Assembly: GCA_037974665.1 (NCBI GenBank)
Contig: CM075780.1
Span: 4,560,501 to 4,624,500, forward strand
Reading direction: 5' to 3'
DNA length: 64,000 nt
Source of the DNA: Ehretia macrophylla
Taxonomy: Eukaryota > Streptophyta > Magnoliopsida > Boraginales > Ehretiaceae
Shown: positions 1 through 11,872 of the stretch, piece by piece
Layout: every line of letters begins with the position of its first letter
How positions within the stretch are numbered: position 1 is the first letter of the stretch
Translations under genes and position numbers: made by a program
Notes under the pieces: generated by a model
The model's database searches: none
Told to the model about the DNA's origin: nothing
What the model saw: the letters and a program-made list of their open reading frames with translations, nothing else

Positions 1-2259
1 TCCTTCTCCTTTGTTCTCAGTTACTCATCAAATGGCACTCAGTTCATATCTTTAAGTTCGATCATTGACAAGGTTCAAAGAAAGGGTGGGACATTGATAA
101 AGAATCGATTCCAAATAAATAAAGTCTTGCAATTTGAGTTCATATAGCAATCTAATCACTCCTGCCATGTAATAAATTTGGGGAGTGATTCAGATCATTT
201 GGCATCAGACAACTACCGTTAAGTCTGTCATCCGCCATAGAAAAAAAAAGAGGGGGTAAAAAGCTAGCCTATTACAATCTCCTTCACGCTAAGGGGATTG
301 ACGGATGCTACAATACAAAGCGGTCGCAACTGCCCTTTACCTCTATCAATCAGTTGATCTCTCTTTAGTTGAGTCTCAATCGTCGGAGTCGTCTTTTATT
401 AGGACTTGCTCGCAATAACCTATGTTTCTTTCGTAAGAAAGTCCGGTTTAAGCCAAGCCATCTCATACATAAAGTCTTACTATTAGTCTTGCTGTTCTTT
501 CAAATCCATTAGCAGTGCCGCCGTGCTTAAATCTTTTTTATGCCTTGCAAGCAGTCGAATTGAATTGGTCGCATCCGCCTTTCTGCTTAGTGAATCTCTA
601 TCTCTAAGGAGCGTAATTAATCCAATCGGTTGGTCAAATGCATTGACATTGGCGCATTTTCTTTCTTCTTTTCTAAAAGTGGGTTCAAATCTCCTTGCCT
701 TGCTGCTGAGTATGGCCTAGTTTTTTTCTTTTTGAGGAGTGGCTAGCTCATTTCTTCATCCATCATTGTGGATTGGAAGTTGCGGAATCACTCCATGATG
801 GCTGTTTCAGTTCTTGATTCAGTTGAACCGTCCGGCCGAGCTCTTCAATTGAAAAAAGCGCCTTTCGTTCTTCTTTAATCTCTCGGAAAGAAGAAGAGGC
901 CCCCAATATGGTCTACCTACTTTGTTACAATGGTTCCTGATGAGAACTACCTAGATGCTGCATCAAGGCTGGTTGTTAGGAAATGGATAAATATCATTTT
1001 TTACGTTTCAACTTTATCTGTTCGTCCGCAGGGACGAACGAAAGGTCTAAGGATGCCTTTTCCGAGGTATCCTTTTCCCAATTTTTATTTTATTTTTGAT
1101 TGTCAAGCCCAGGGAGTACGTCTAATATATAAACTTTTATATAATGGGACGAAATTTGGCCCAGCCGAAAATCATACACCCGACAGAAGAAAAATGTAAG
1201 CCTTATTGTAGAATATATAGGAGCTACCCGAAAAGGACCTCCATTTGGACCCTTTTTGAACCACTCATGGGACCACGTGAACGCGGGTTATCCTGGTTTA
1301 TCCTGACGAGACAAGACTCCTGCATCGAATATGGGTGGAGGGTGGGAAAGGATAGAAAGGTAGTTTCCTCCAGCAAGGGAGATGACTTCTTCCTTGCCCT
1401 TTGAAGAGTGAATAACAAGCGCTTTGAATCAAGCTCTTAGAGTACTCGTAAAGACCTGAAAACTACGTTTTTCTTTTTGAAAATGGATTTATAGACCTCG
1501 CCTCGATGTTGGAGCTAGGGCAGGCCTCTCCGGCCTACGGTGGGGTTAGTTAGGATGAGTGGATAAATCAACCAGCAAGCAAGATCTTGCTAGGCTTAAG
1601 CATTCAAAGAAAGAAGGCGCATTGAGCGAAGTAACCGCGGGTTTCTCTTTCCTATGAAAGAAAGGGCTGGCCTGGGCCTTTCCAACCTGCCGTGTTTGCT
1701 TGTCTGAAGTAGTACTCCCAGTCTAAGGCAAATAGCACGGCATACCCTCAGCAATGTGAATGAGCAGCAGACACATCTACATCCGAATTCGAAGAAGAAC
1801 CGGTGGAGAATCTGCGACTAGAGAAGAAGGCCTTGTCCCCTGTGGGTGGTGGCCAGGCGAAAGGACCGACCCGGGAGTGCGGTTTCGTAACCAGGGCGGG
1901 GAAAATAGGAAAATGCGCACCATAAGCTCTCGTATCAGCTGTTCACGAATCGAATGCCCTCTTAGGCAGCTCGATAAGGAGCTCTTTGGTTTGCTCGAAT
2001 GCCTTATCTTTTCTCTCGTCCCTTGCTGATTTGATTCAACTCCTGAATGCCATTCTATTGTTTGCAAACGAGTTAAAGGCGGAGTGACGGTTTAGGCTTA
2101 GGCTTTGGATTCGACAGTTGGGATAGGAATGAAGCCAATGATGTCCCCAAACGATAAGGCTGATCTTTATTCGTATATAAAAGAGAGCTGGTTACTCTCC
2201 ACTCCAACTCATTGGGCTCTTATTTGTTGCAGTGTAACTCATTGTCGATGAGGAAAAAC
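1..2259. other. Unique flank left of the 5S array, no supported gene
   Basis: This stretch has no similarity to the 5S unit and no open frame with recognisable protein features; the longest frames are below 100 codons and overlap on both strands. It contains small hairpins: a perfect 8-bp stem at 1020-1039, and CTTTC/GAAAG stems at 428-441 and 1647-1660. It also has purine-rich tracts with many AAGAAAG-type words. That texture resembles intergenic DNA of plant mitochondria, so a nuclear insertion of mitochondrial origin is possible, but I cannot name a mitochondrial gene in it. Decayed transposon sequence is the other possibility. The change to array sequence at about 2260 is abrupt. Confidence 0.5.
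1020..1039. repeat. Perfect 8-bp inverted repeat (hairpin) in the flank
   Basis: GTTCGTCC at 1020-1027 is followed by a 4-nt loop and its exact reverse complement GGACGAAC at 1032-1039. No T-run follows, so it does not look like an intrinsic terminator. Short hairpins of this kind are common in plant organellar intergenic DNA. Confidence 0.6.
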
Positions 2260-2309
2260 CTGGGACTGTGAACCGTTAACACATATAGGAATTATGCCAT
2301 CAACATGAC

Positions 2310-2428
2310 CGATACGATCATGCCAGCACTAATGCACCAGATCACATCAGAACTCCGAAGTTGAGCGTGCTTGGGCGAGACTAGTACTAGGATGGGTGAC
2401 CCCCTGGGAAGTCCTCGTGTTGCACCGC
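2310..2428 (+). rRNA. 5S rRNA gene, copy 1 (type B), first of the array
   Basis: Edge copy, joined to unique DNA 50 bp upstream. It has A35/G54 and starts with C. Changes: G3A, G5A, A13G, G30A, G72C, C118G. G3A and G5A weaken helix I, and C118G alters its 3' strand. Edge copies often escape homogenisation, which fits this load of changes. It closely matches copy 11. Confidence 0.9.
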
Positions 2429-2986
2429 CTTTTCAATTTTTTTTGCCCTGGTTAGGGTTGCCAAGATACTTTATCCACCAAATATCTATTATCGAATCCC
2501 ACGGAACATTAGGCAAGACAACATCGCTTCACGTAGAGGCTGGGCCCACAAACCAAGGGCGTAGGGTTTGTGATCAGGTCTCCGTCGCTCCGGTGCCCAT
2601 AACTTTTGATCCGTAACGAGTTACGCAACGCACAACATACCGTTGCAAAGCTCTCTGAGAGCACTATGACGTGGGCAGCCAGCTTGCTCGCTGTGCCCAT
2701 TTTTGTAGCCTAAAATCAAAGTTTTTCATTAGTTTCAGGCCACTTTTCTTCTTTTGCTCTATTTTTCCGTCCCGGATCGTACGTCGTGAACTGTTAAAGG
2801 GATGACAACTTGACTCGCGGGACATTAGAAGGCCCTAAAATGTGTCGATATCACGTCTTGCGAGGATGCTACGTTGTTGAAGCAGATGGGTTGTCGTTAA
2901 GCCCATTGGGCCTTTTGAATGGGCCATCTCTCTAGGCTAGGACTGTGAACCGTTAACACATAAAGGAATCGTACCCTCAACATGAC

Positions 2987-3105
2987 AGGTGCGATCATAC
3001 CAGCACTAATGCACCGGATCCCATCAGAACTTCGAAGTTAAGCGGGCTTATGCGAGAGTAGTACTAGGATGGGTGACCCCCTGGGAAGTCCTCGTGTTGC
3101 TCCCC
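2987..3105 (+). rRNA. 5S rRNA gene, copy 2 (type A)
   Basis: C35/A54, starts with A. Changes: C46T, T59G, G64A, G65T, A115T. Three of them fall in the box A segment (nt 50-65), so promoter strength is doubtful. It shares C46T, G64A and A115T with copy 12. Confidence 0.9.
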
Positions 3106-3325
3106 CTTTTCAATTTTTTTTGCCCTAGTTAAGGTTCTCAAGATACTTTATCCACGAAAAATCTATTACCGAATCCCACGGAACATTAGGCAAGAAAACA
3201 TCGCTTCACGTAGAGGCTGGGCCCGCAAACCGAGGGCGTAGGGTTTGTGACCAAGTCTCCGTCGCTCCGGTGCCCATAACTTTTGATCCTTAAGGAGTTA
3301 CGTGGTGCACAACATACCGTTGCAA

Positions 3326-3340
3326 AGCTCTCTGAGAGCT
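3326..3340. repeat. Representative 15-bp spacer palindrome
   Basis: AGCTCTC and GAGAGCT flank a single T. It lies about 225 bp after the gene and is present in most units, often with one change (TAAGAGCT or TTGAGAGCT variants). Confidence 0.7.
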
Positions 3341-3662
3341 CTACGACGGGGGAAGTTAGCTTGCTCGCTGTGCCCATTTTTGGAGCCCAAAATCGAATGT
3401 TTTAATCAGTTTTAGGCCACTTTTCTTCTTTTGCTCTGTTTTTCCGTCCCAGATCGTACGTCATGAGCTGTTAAAAGGACGACAACCTGACTCGCTGGAC
3501 ATTAGAGGGCCCTACAATGTGTTGATATCACGTCATGCGAGGATGCTGCATTGTTGAAGCAGATGGGTTGTCGTTAAGCCCACTGGGCCTTCTGAGTGGG
3601 CCATCTCTCTAGATGGGACTGTGAACCGTTAACACATATAGGAATTGTGCCCTCAACATGAC

Positions 3663-3781
3663 CGGTGCGATCATACCAGCACTAATGCACCGGATCACAA
3701 CAGAACTCCGAAGTTGAGCGTGCTTGGGCGAGAGTAGCACTAGGATGGGTGACCCCCTGGGAAGTCCTCGTGTTGCACCCC
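3663..3781 (+). rRNA. 5S rRNA gene, copy 3 (type B)
   Basis: Close to consensus: only T38A in loop C and T76C besides A35/G54 and a C at +1. Boxes A and C are intact, so this copy could be active. Confidence 0.93.
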
Positions 3782-4336
3782 CTTTTCAATTTTTTTTGCC
3801 TTGGTTAGGGTTGCCAAGATACTTTATCCACCAAATCTATATTACCGAATCCCACGGAACATTAGGCAAGACAACATCGCTTCACGTAGAGGCTGGGCCT
3901 GCAAACCGAGTGCGTAAGGTTTGTGACCAGGTCTCCGTCGCTCCGGTGCCCATAACTTTTGATCCGTAAGGAGTTACGTGGCACAGCATACCGTTGCAAA
4001 GCTCTCTCAGAGCTCTACGACGGGGGAAGTTAGCTTGCTCGTTGTGTCCATTTTTGGAGCCCAAAATCGAATGTTTTAATCAGTTTTAGGCCACTTATCT
4101 TCTTTAGCTCTGTTTTTCCGTCCCGGATCGTACGTCATGAGCTGTTAAAAGGATGACAACCTGACTCGCTAGACATTAGAGGGCCCTACAATGTGTTGAT
4201 ATCACGTCATGTGAGGATGCTGCATTGTTGAAGCGGATGCGTTGTCGTTAAGCCCACTGGGCCTTCTGAGTGGGCCATCTCTCTAGTTGGGACTGTGAAC
4301 CGTTAACACATAAAGGAATTGTGCCCTCAACATGAC

Positions 4337-4455
4337 GGTTGTGATCATACCAGCACTAATGCACCAGATCACATCAGAACTTCGAAGTTGAGCGTGCTTG
4401 GGCGAGAGTAGTACTAGGATGGGTAACCCCCTGGGAAGTCCTCGTGTTGAACCCC
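4337..4455 (+). rRNA. 5S rRNA gene, copy 4 (type B)
   Basis: Changes: G3T, C6T, G30A, C46T, G89A (inside box C) and C114A, which removes the partner of G5 in helix I. C114A and G30A recur in copy 14. Confidence 0.9.
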
Positions 4456-5011
4456 TTTTCAATTTTTTTTCCCTGGTTAGGGTTGCCAAGATACTTTATC
4501 CACCAAATCTCTATTACTGAATCCCATGGAATATTGGGCAAGACAACTTTGCTTCACGTAAAGGCTGGGTCCGCAAACCGAGGGCGTAGGTTTTGTTACC
4601 AGGTCTCTGTCGCACCGGCGCCCATAACTTTTGATCCGTAAGGAGTTACGCGGCGCACAGCATACCGTTGCAAAGCTCTTCGAGAGCTCTACGACGGGGG
4701 TAGCGAGTTTAATCGCTGTGCCCGTTTTTGGAGCTCAAAATCGAATGTTTTCATTAATTTCAGGCCACTTTTCTTCTTTTGCTCTATTTTTCCGTCCCGG
4801 ATCGTACGTCGTGAGCTGTTAAAAGGATGACAACCTGACTGGCGGGACATCAGAAGGCCCTACAACGTGTCGATATCACATCTTGCAAGGATGCTGTGTT
4901 GTTGAAGCGGATGGGTTGTCATTAATCCCATTGGGCCGTTTGAATGGGCCATCTCTCTAGGCTGGGACTGTGAACAGTTAACACATAAAGGAATTGTGCC
5001 CTCAACATGAC

Positions 5012-5130
5012 GGGGGCGATCATACCAGCACTAATGCACCGGATCCCATCAGAACTCCGAAGTTAAGCGCGCTTGGACGAGAGTAGTACTAGGATGGGTG
5101 ACCCCCTGGGAAGTCCTCGTGTTGCACCCC
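5012..5130 (+). rRNA. 5S rRNA gene, copy 5 (type A)
   Basis: Changes: T4G, T59C, G66A. The spacer after it begins with a short duplicated stretch around 5131-5150 that repeats the ATTTTC word before the T-run, which makes this unit 685 bp long. Confidence 0.92.
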
Positions 5131-5696
5131 ATTTTCCATTTTCAATTTTTTTTTGCCCTCGTTAGGGTTGCCAAGATACTTTATCCACCAAATCTCTATT
5201 AATTAATCCCACGGAACATTGGGCAAGACAACTTCATTTTGCGTAGAGGCTGGGCCCGTAAACCGAGGGCGTAGGGTTTGTGACCAGGTCTCCGTCGCTC
5301 CGGTGGCCATAACTTTTGATCCATAAGGTGTTACGCGGGGCACAACATACCGTTGCAAAGCTCCCTTAGAGCTCTACGACGGGGGCAGCCAGCTTGCTCG
5401 CTGTGCCCGTTTTTGGAGCCCAAAATAGAATGTTTTCATCAGTTTCAGGCCACTTTTCTTCTTTTCCTCTGTTTTTCCGTCTCGGATCGTACGTCGTGAA
5501 CTGTCAAAAGGATGACAACCTGACTTGCGGGACATCAGAGGGTCCTACAATGTGTTGATATCACGTCTTGCAAGGATGCTGCGTTGTTGAAGCGGATGGG
5601 TTGTCGTTATTCCCATTGGGCCTTTTGAATGGGCCATCTCTCAAGGCTGGGACTGTGAACCGTTAACATATATAGGAATTGCGCCCTCAACATGAC

Positions 5697-5815
5697 GGGT
5701 GCGATCATTCCAGCACTAATGCACCGGATAACATCAGAAGTTCGAAGTTGAGCGTGCTTGGGCGAGAGTAGTACTATGAAGTGTGACCCCTTGGGAAGTC
5801 CTCGTGTTGCACCCC
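5697..5815 (+). rRNA. 5S rRNA gene, copy 6 (type B, divergent box C)
   Basis: Changes: A13T, C34A, C44G, C46T, G81T, T84A, G86T, C95T. Box C carries three changes at nt 81-86. C34A with C44G marks a subfamily seen in copies 6, 7, 9, 10 and 16. Confidence 0.87.
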
Positions 5816-6367
5816 ATTTTCAATTTCTTTTGCCTTGGTTAGGGTTGCCAAGATACTTTATCCACCAAATCTCTATTACTGAATCCCACGGAACATTGGG
5901 CAAGACAACTTCGCTTCACGTAGAGGCTGGGCTAGCAAACCGAGGGCGTAGGGTTTGTGACCAGGTCTCTGTCACTCCGGTGCCCATAACTTTTGATCCG
6001 TAAGGAGTTACGCGACGCACAGCATACCGTTACAATGCCCTCTTAGAGCTCTACAATGGGGGCAGCTAGCATGCTCGCTGTGCCTATTTTTGGTGCCCAA
6101 AATCGAACGTTTTTATCAGTTTTTGGCCCCTTTTCTTCTTTTGTTCTATTTTTCCAGATCGTACGACGTGAACTATTAAAAGGACGACAACCTGACTCGC
6201 GGGACATCAGAGGGCCCTACAACGTGTCGATATCACGTCTTGCAAGGATGCTGCATTGTTGAAGCGGATGGGTTGTCGTTAAGCCCATTGGGCCTTCTGA
6301 ATAGGCCATCTCTCTAGCTGGGACTGTGAACAGTTAACACATATAGGAATTGTGCCCCAAACATGAC

Positions 6368-6486
6368 CGGTGCGATCATACCAGCACTAATGCATCGGAT
6401 AACATCAGAAGTCCGAAGTTGAGCGTGCTTGGGTGAGAGTGGTACTAGGATGGGTGACCCCCTGGGAAGTTCTCGTGTTGAACCCC
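6368..6486 (+). rRNA. 5S rRNA gene, copy 7 (type B)
   Basis: Changes: C28T, C34A, C44G, C67T, A74G, C104T, C114A. It matches copy 16 at 6057 bp distance in C34A, C44G, A74G and C104T. Confidence 0.89.
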
Positions 6487-7043
6487 CTTTTCAATTTGTT
6501 TTGCCCTGGTTAGGGTTGCCAAGATACTTTATCCACCAAATCTCTATTACCGAATCCCATGGAACATTAGGCAAGACAACATCGCTTCACGTAGAGGCTG
6601 GGCACGCAAACCGAGGGCGTAGGGTTTGTGACCAGGTCTCCGCCGCTCCGGTGCCCATAACTTTTAATTCGTAAAGAGTTACGCGGTGCACAGCATACCG
6701 TTGCAAAGTTCTCTGAGAGCTCTACGACGGGGGCAACCAGCTTGCTCGTTGGTCCCATTTTTGGAGCCAAAAATCGAACGTTTTGATTAGTTTCAGGCCA
6801 CTTTTTTTCTTTTCTCTGTTTTTCCGTCCCGGATCGTACGTCGTGAACTGTCAAAAGGATGAAAACCTAACTTGCGGGACATCAGAGGGTCCTCCAACGT
6901 GTCGATATCACGTCTTGCAAGGATGCTGCGTTTTTTAAGCGGATGGGTTGTCGTTAATCCCATTGGGCCTTTTGAAAGGGCCATCTCTCAAGGCTGGGAC
7001 TGTGAACCGTTAACATATATAGGAATTGCGCCCTAAACATGAC

Positions 7044-7162
7044 GGGTGCGATCATTCCAGCACTAATGCACCGGATCCCATCAAAACTCCGAAGTTAAGC
7101 GTGCTGGGGCGAGAGTAGTACTAGGAAGGGTGACCCCCTGTGAAGTCCTCGTGTTGCACCCC
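7044..7162 (+). rRNA. 5S rRNA gene, copy 8 (type A)
   Basis: Changes: A13T, G41A, T63G (box A), T84A (box C), G98T. A13T, G41A, T63G and T84A all recur in copy 17. Confidence 0.9.
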
Positions 7163-7719
7163 CTTTTCAATTTTTTTTGCCCTGGTTAGGGTTGCCAAGA
7201 TACTTTATCCACCAAATCTCTATTACTGAATCCCATGGAACATTGGGCAAGACAACTTCGCTTCACGTAGAGGCTGGGCCAGCAAGCCTAGGGCATAGGG
7301 TTTGTGACCAGGTCTCTGTCGCTCCGGTGCCTATAAATTTAGATCCGTAAGGAGTTACGCGACGCACAGCATACCGTTACAATGCTCTCTTAGAGCTCTA
7401 CAATGGGGGCAGCCAGCATGCTCGCTGTGCCCAATTTTGGTGCCCAAAATCGAACATTTTCATCAGTTTCTGGCCACTTTTCTTCTTTTCTTCTATTTTT
7501 TCGTCCCGGATCGTACGTCGTGAACTGTCAAAAGGACGACAACCTGCCTCGCGGGACATCAGAGGGCCCTACAACGTGTCGATATCACGTCTTACAAGGA
7601 TGCTGCATTGTTGAAGCGGATGGGTTCTCGTTAAGCCCATTGGGCCTTCTGAATGGGCCATCTCTCAAGCTGGTTCTGTGAACAGTTAACACATATAGGA
7701 ATTGTGCCCTCAACATGAC

Positions 7720-7838
7720 CGGTGCGATCATACCAGCACTAATGCACCGGATAACATCAGAAGTCCGAAGTTGAGCGTGCTTGGGCGAGAGTGGTATTAG
7801 GATGCGTGACCCCCTTGGAAGTCCTCGTGTTGTACCCC
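7720..7838 (+). rRNA. 5S rRNA gene, copy 9 (type B)
   Basis: Changes: C34A, C44G, A74G, C78T, G86C (box C), G97T, C114T. C114T leaves a G-U wobble with G5 in helix I. Confidence 0.9.
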
Positions 7839-8373
7839 CTTTTCAATTTTTTTTGCCCTGGTTAGGGTTGCCAAGATACTTTATCCACCAAATCTCTATT
7901 ACTGAATCCCATGGAACATTGGGCAAGTCAACTTCGCTTCACGTAGAGGCTGGGCCAGCAAGCCGAGGGCGTAGGGTTTGTGACCAGGTCTCTGTCGCTC
8001 CGGTGCCTATAACTTTAGATCCGTAAGGAGTTACGCGATGCACAGCATACCGTTACAATGCTCTCTTAGAGCTCTACAATGGGGGCAGCCAGCATGCTCG
8101 CTGTGCCCAATTTTGGTGCCCAAAATCGAACATTTTCATTAGTTTCTGGCCACTTTTCTTCTATTTTTTCGTCCCGGATCATACGTCGTGAACTGTGAAA
8201 AGGACGACAACCTGCCTCGCGGGACATCAGAGGGCCCTACAACGTGTCGATATCACGTCTTACAAGGATGCTGCATTGTTGACGTTAAGCCCATTGGGCC
8301 TTCTGAATGGGCCATCTCTCAAGCTGGTTCTGTGAACAGTTAACACATATAGGAATTGTGCCCTCAACATGAC
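7839..8373 (+). other. 5S spacer with small deletions (unit 654 bp)
   Basis: Two losses, together about 22 nt, set this spacer apart from its neighbour: part of the pyrimidine tract near 8155-8170, and the segment that normally follows GTTGAAG near 8278-8284. The promoter-proximal 60 bp are complete. Confidence 0.8.
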
Positions 8374-8492
8374 CGGTGCGATCATACCAGCACTAATGCA
8401 CCGGATAACATCAGAAGTCCGAAGTTGAGCGTGCTTGGGCGAGAGTGGTATTTGGATGGGTGACCCCCTTGGAAGTCCTCGTGTTGTACCCC
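8374..8492 (+). rRNA. 5S rRNA gene, copy 10 (type B)
   Basis: Nearly a duplicate of copy 9: C34A, C44G, A74G, C78T, G97T and C114T are shared. It differs by A80T and by a restored G86. Confidence 0.9.
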
Positions 8493-9048
8493 CTTTTCAA
8501 TTTTTTTTGCCCTGGTTAGGGTTGCCAAGATACTTTATCCACCAAATCTCTATTACCGAATCCCACAGAACATTAGGCAAGACAACATCGCTTCACGTAG
8601 AGGCAGGGATCACAAACCGAGGTCGTAGGGTTTGTGACCAGGTCTCCGCCGCTCCAGTGCCCATAACTTTTAATCCGTAAGGAGTTACGTGGTGCACAAA
8701 ATACCGTTGCAAAGCTCTCTGAGAGCTCTACGACGGGGGAAGCTAGCTTGCTCGCTGTACCTTTTTTGGAGACCAAAATTGAACGTTTTCATCAGTTTCA
8801 GGCCACTTTTCTTCTTTTGCTCTGTTTTACCGTCCCGGATCGTATGTCGTAAACTGTTAAAAGGACGACAACCTGACACGCTGGACATCAGAGGGTCCTA
8901 CAACGTGTCGATATCACGTCTTCCGAGGATGCAGCATTGTTGAAGCGGATGGGTTGCCGTTAAGCCCATTGGGCCTTCTAAATGGGCCATCTCTCTAGCT
9001 GGGACTGTGAACCGTTAACACATATAGGAATTGTGCCATCAACATGAC

Positions 9049-9167
9049 CGGTGCGATCATACCAGCACTAATGCACTGGATCACATCAAAACTCAGAAGT
9101 TGACCGTGCTTGGGCGAGAGTAGTACTAGGATGGGTGTCCCCCTGCGAAGTCCTCGTGTTGCACACC
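9049..9167 (+). rRNA. 5S rRNA gene, copy 11 (type B)
   Basis: Changes: C29T, G41A, C47A, G56C (box A), A90T, G98C, C117A. C47A breaks helix III and G56C hits a conserved box A base. Its spacer repeats details of the copy 1 spacer, such as the altered sequence near 9449-9480. Confidence 0.88.
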
Positions 9168-9725
9168 TTTTTCAATTTTTTTTGCCTTGGTTAGGGTTGC
9201 CAAGATACTTTATCCACCAAATCTCTATTACCGAATCCCACGGAACATTAGACAAGACAAAATCGCTTCACGTAGAGGTTGGGCCCGCAAACCGAGAGCG
9301 TAGGGTTTGTGACCAGGTCTCCGTCACTCCGGTGCCCATAACTTTTGATCCATAACGAGTTACGCAGCGCAAAACATACCGTTGCCAAGCTCTCTGAGAG
9401 CTCTACTACGGGGGCAGCCAGTTTGCTCGCTGTGCCCGTTTTTGGAGCCTAAAATCAAACTTTTTCATTAGTTTCAGGCCACTTTTCTTCTTTTGCTCTA
9501 TTTTTGCATCCCGGATCGTACGTCGTGAACTGTTAAAAGGACGACAACTTGACTCGTGGGACATTAGAAGGCCCTAAAACGTGTCGATATCACGTCTTGC
9601 GAAGATGCTGCGTTGTTGAAGCAGATGGGTTGTCGTTAAGCCCATTGGGCCTATCGAATGGGCCATCTCTCTAGGCTAGGACTGTGAACCGTTAACACAT
9701 AAAGGAATTGTACCCTCAAAATGAC

Positions 9726-9844
9726 AGGTGCGATCATACCAGCACTAATGCACCGGATCCCATCAGAACTTCAAAGTTAAGCGTGCTTAGGCGAGAGTAG
9801 TACTAGAATGGGTGACCCCCAGGGAAGTCCTCGTGTTGCTCCCC
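9726..9844 (+). rRNA. 5S rRNA gene, copy 12 (type A)
   Basis: Changes: C46T, G48A, G64A, G82A, T96A, A115T. It is the counterpart of copy 2, 6739 bp upstream. Confidence 0.9.
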
Positions 9845-10401
9845 CTTTTCAATTTTTTTTGCCCGGGTTAAGGTTGCCAAGATACTTTATCCACCAAATC
9901 TATATTACCGAATCCCACGGAACATTAGGCAAGACAACATCGCTTCACGTAGAGGCTGGGCCCGCCAACCGAGGGCGTAGGGTTTGTGACCAGGTCTCCG
10001 TCGCTCCGGTGCCCATAACTTTTGAGCCGTAAGGAGTTACGCGGCGCACAGCATACCGTTGCAAAGCTCTCTAAGAGCTCTACGACGGGGGACGTTAGCT
10101 TGCTCACTTTGCCCATTTTTGGAGCCCAAAATCGAATGTTTTAATCAGTTTTAGGCCATTTTTCTTCTTTTGCTCTGTTTTTCCGTCCCGGATTGTACGT
10201 CACGAACAGTTAAAAGGATGACAACCTGACTCGTTCGACATCAGAGGGCCCTACAATGAGTTGATATCACGTCATGCAGGGATGCTGCATTGTTGAAGCG
10301 GATGGGTTGTCGTTAAGCCCACTGGGCCTTCTGAATGGGCCATCTCTCTAGATGGGACTGTGAACCGTTAACACATATAGGAATTGTGCCCTCAACATGA
10401 C

Positions 10402-10520
10402 AGGTGCGATCATACCAGCACTTATGCACCGGATCACATCAGAACTCCGAAGTTGAGCGTGCTTGGGCGAGAGTAGTACTAGTATGGGTGACCCCCTGGG
10501 AAGTCCTCGTGTTGCACCCC
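10402..10520 (+). rRNA. 5S rRNA gene, copy 13 (type B)
   Basis: Only A22T and G82T besides the type B bases; starts with A although other type B copies start with C. Counterpart of copy 3. Confidence 0.93.
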
Positions 10521-11078
10521 CTTTTCAATTTTTTTTGCCCTGGTTGGGGTTGCCAAGATACTTTATCCACCAAATCTATATTACCGAATCCCACGGAACA
10601 TTAGGCAAGACAACATCGCTTCACGTAGAGGCTGGGCCCACAAACCGAGTGCGTTGGGTTTGTGACCAGGTCTCCGTCGCTCCGGTGCCCATAACTTTTG
10701 ATCCGTAAGGAGTTACGTGGCGCACAACATACCGTTGCAAAGCACTCTGAGAGCTCTATGACGGGGGCAGCCAGCTTGCTCGCTATGCCCCTTTTTGGAT
10801 CCTAAAATCGAACGTTTTCATCAGTTTCAGGCCACTTTTCATCTTTTGCTCTGTTTTTCCGTCCCGGATCGTACGTCGTGAACTGTTAAAAGGAGGAGAA
10901 CCTGACTCACAGGACATAAGAGGGCCCTACAACGTGTCGATATCAGGTCTTGTGAGGATGCTGCGTTGTTGCAGCAGATGGGTTGTCGTTAAGCCCATTG
11001 GGCCTTTTGAATGGGCCATCTCTCTAGGTTGGGACTGTGATCCGTTAACACATAAAGGAATTGTGCCCTCAACATGAC

Positions 11079-11197
11079 GGGTGTGATCATACCAGCACTA
11101 ATGCACCAGATCACATCAGAACTCCGAAGTTGAGCGTACTTGGGCGAGAGTAGTACTAGGATGGGTGACCCTCTGGGAAGTCCTCGTGTTGAACCCC
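11079..11197 (+). rRNA. 5S rRNA gene, copy 14 (type B)
   Basis: Changes: C6T, G30A, G60A, C94T, C114A. Counterpart of copy 4, with the same lost G in the spacer right after the T-run. Confidence 0.91.
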
Positions 11198-11753
11198 TTT
11201 TCAATTTTTTTTCCCTGGTTAGGGTTGCCAAGATACTTTATCCACCAAATCTCTATTACTGAATCCCACGAAACATTGGGCATGACAATTTCACTCCATG
11301 TAAAGGTTGGTCCCGCAAACCGAGGGCGTAGGGTTTGTTACCTGTTCTCCGTCGCGCCGGCACCCATAACTTTTGATCCGTAAGGAGTTACGCGGCGCAC
11401 AGCATACCGTTGAAAAGCTCTTCGAGAGCTCTACGACGGGGGCAGCGAGTTTGCTCGTTGTGCCCCTTTTTGGAGCCCAAAATAGAATGTTTTCATCAGT
11501 GTCAGGCCACTTTTCTTCTTTTCCTCTGTTTTTTCGTCTCGGATCGTACGTCGTGAACTGTCAAAAGGACGACAACCTGACTTGCTGGACATCAGAGGGT
11601 CCTACAACGTGTTGATATCACGTCTTGCAAGGATGCTGCGTTGTTGAAGCGGATGGGTTGTCGTTAATCCCATTGGGCCTTTTGAATGGGCCATCTCTCA
11701 AGGCTGAGACTGTGAACCGTTAAAATATATAGGAATTGCACCATCAACATGAC

Positions 11754-11872
11754 GGGTGCGATTATACCAGCACTAATGCACCGCATCCTATCAGAACTCC
11801 AAAGTTAAGCGTGCTGGGGCGAGAGTAGTACTAGGAAGTGTGACCCCTTGGGAAGTTCTCGTGTTGCACCCC
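11754..11872 (+). rRNA. 5S rRNA gene, copy 15 (type A, many changes)
   Basis: Changes: C10T, G31C, C36T, G48A, T63G, T84A, G86T, C95T, C104T. The box C changes equal those of copy 6 although the 5' half is type A, so the gene looks like a mosaic. Confidence 0.87.

Larger units (their letters stand above)
2310..7838 (+). repeat. Multi-unit block, left member (counterpart 9049-13896)
   Basis: Copies 1-4 match copies 11-14 in order at an offset of 6739-6742 bp, and copies 6-9 match copies 15-18 at 6057-6058 bp. Marker sets include C46T/G64A/A115T (2, 12), C6T/G30A/C114A (4, 14), T84A/G86T/C95T (6, 15) and A13T/G41A/T63G/T84A (8, 17). Copy 5 has no partner, which explains the change of offset by one unit. 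Confidence 0.75.

Noticed and set aside
930-1404. Overlapping open frames of 86-89 codons in the left flank
   Set aside because: They overlap in different frames and on both strands, and no protein family is recognisable. Not enough to call a gene.
1760-2067. Open frames of 89 and 96 codons facing each other on opposite strands
   Set aside because: They cover the same DNA on both strands, and neither shows a known motif. Likely chance frames in GC-richer flank DNA.
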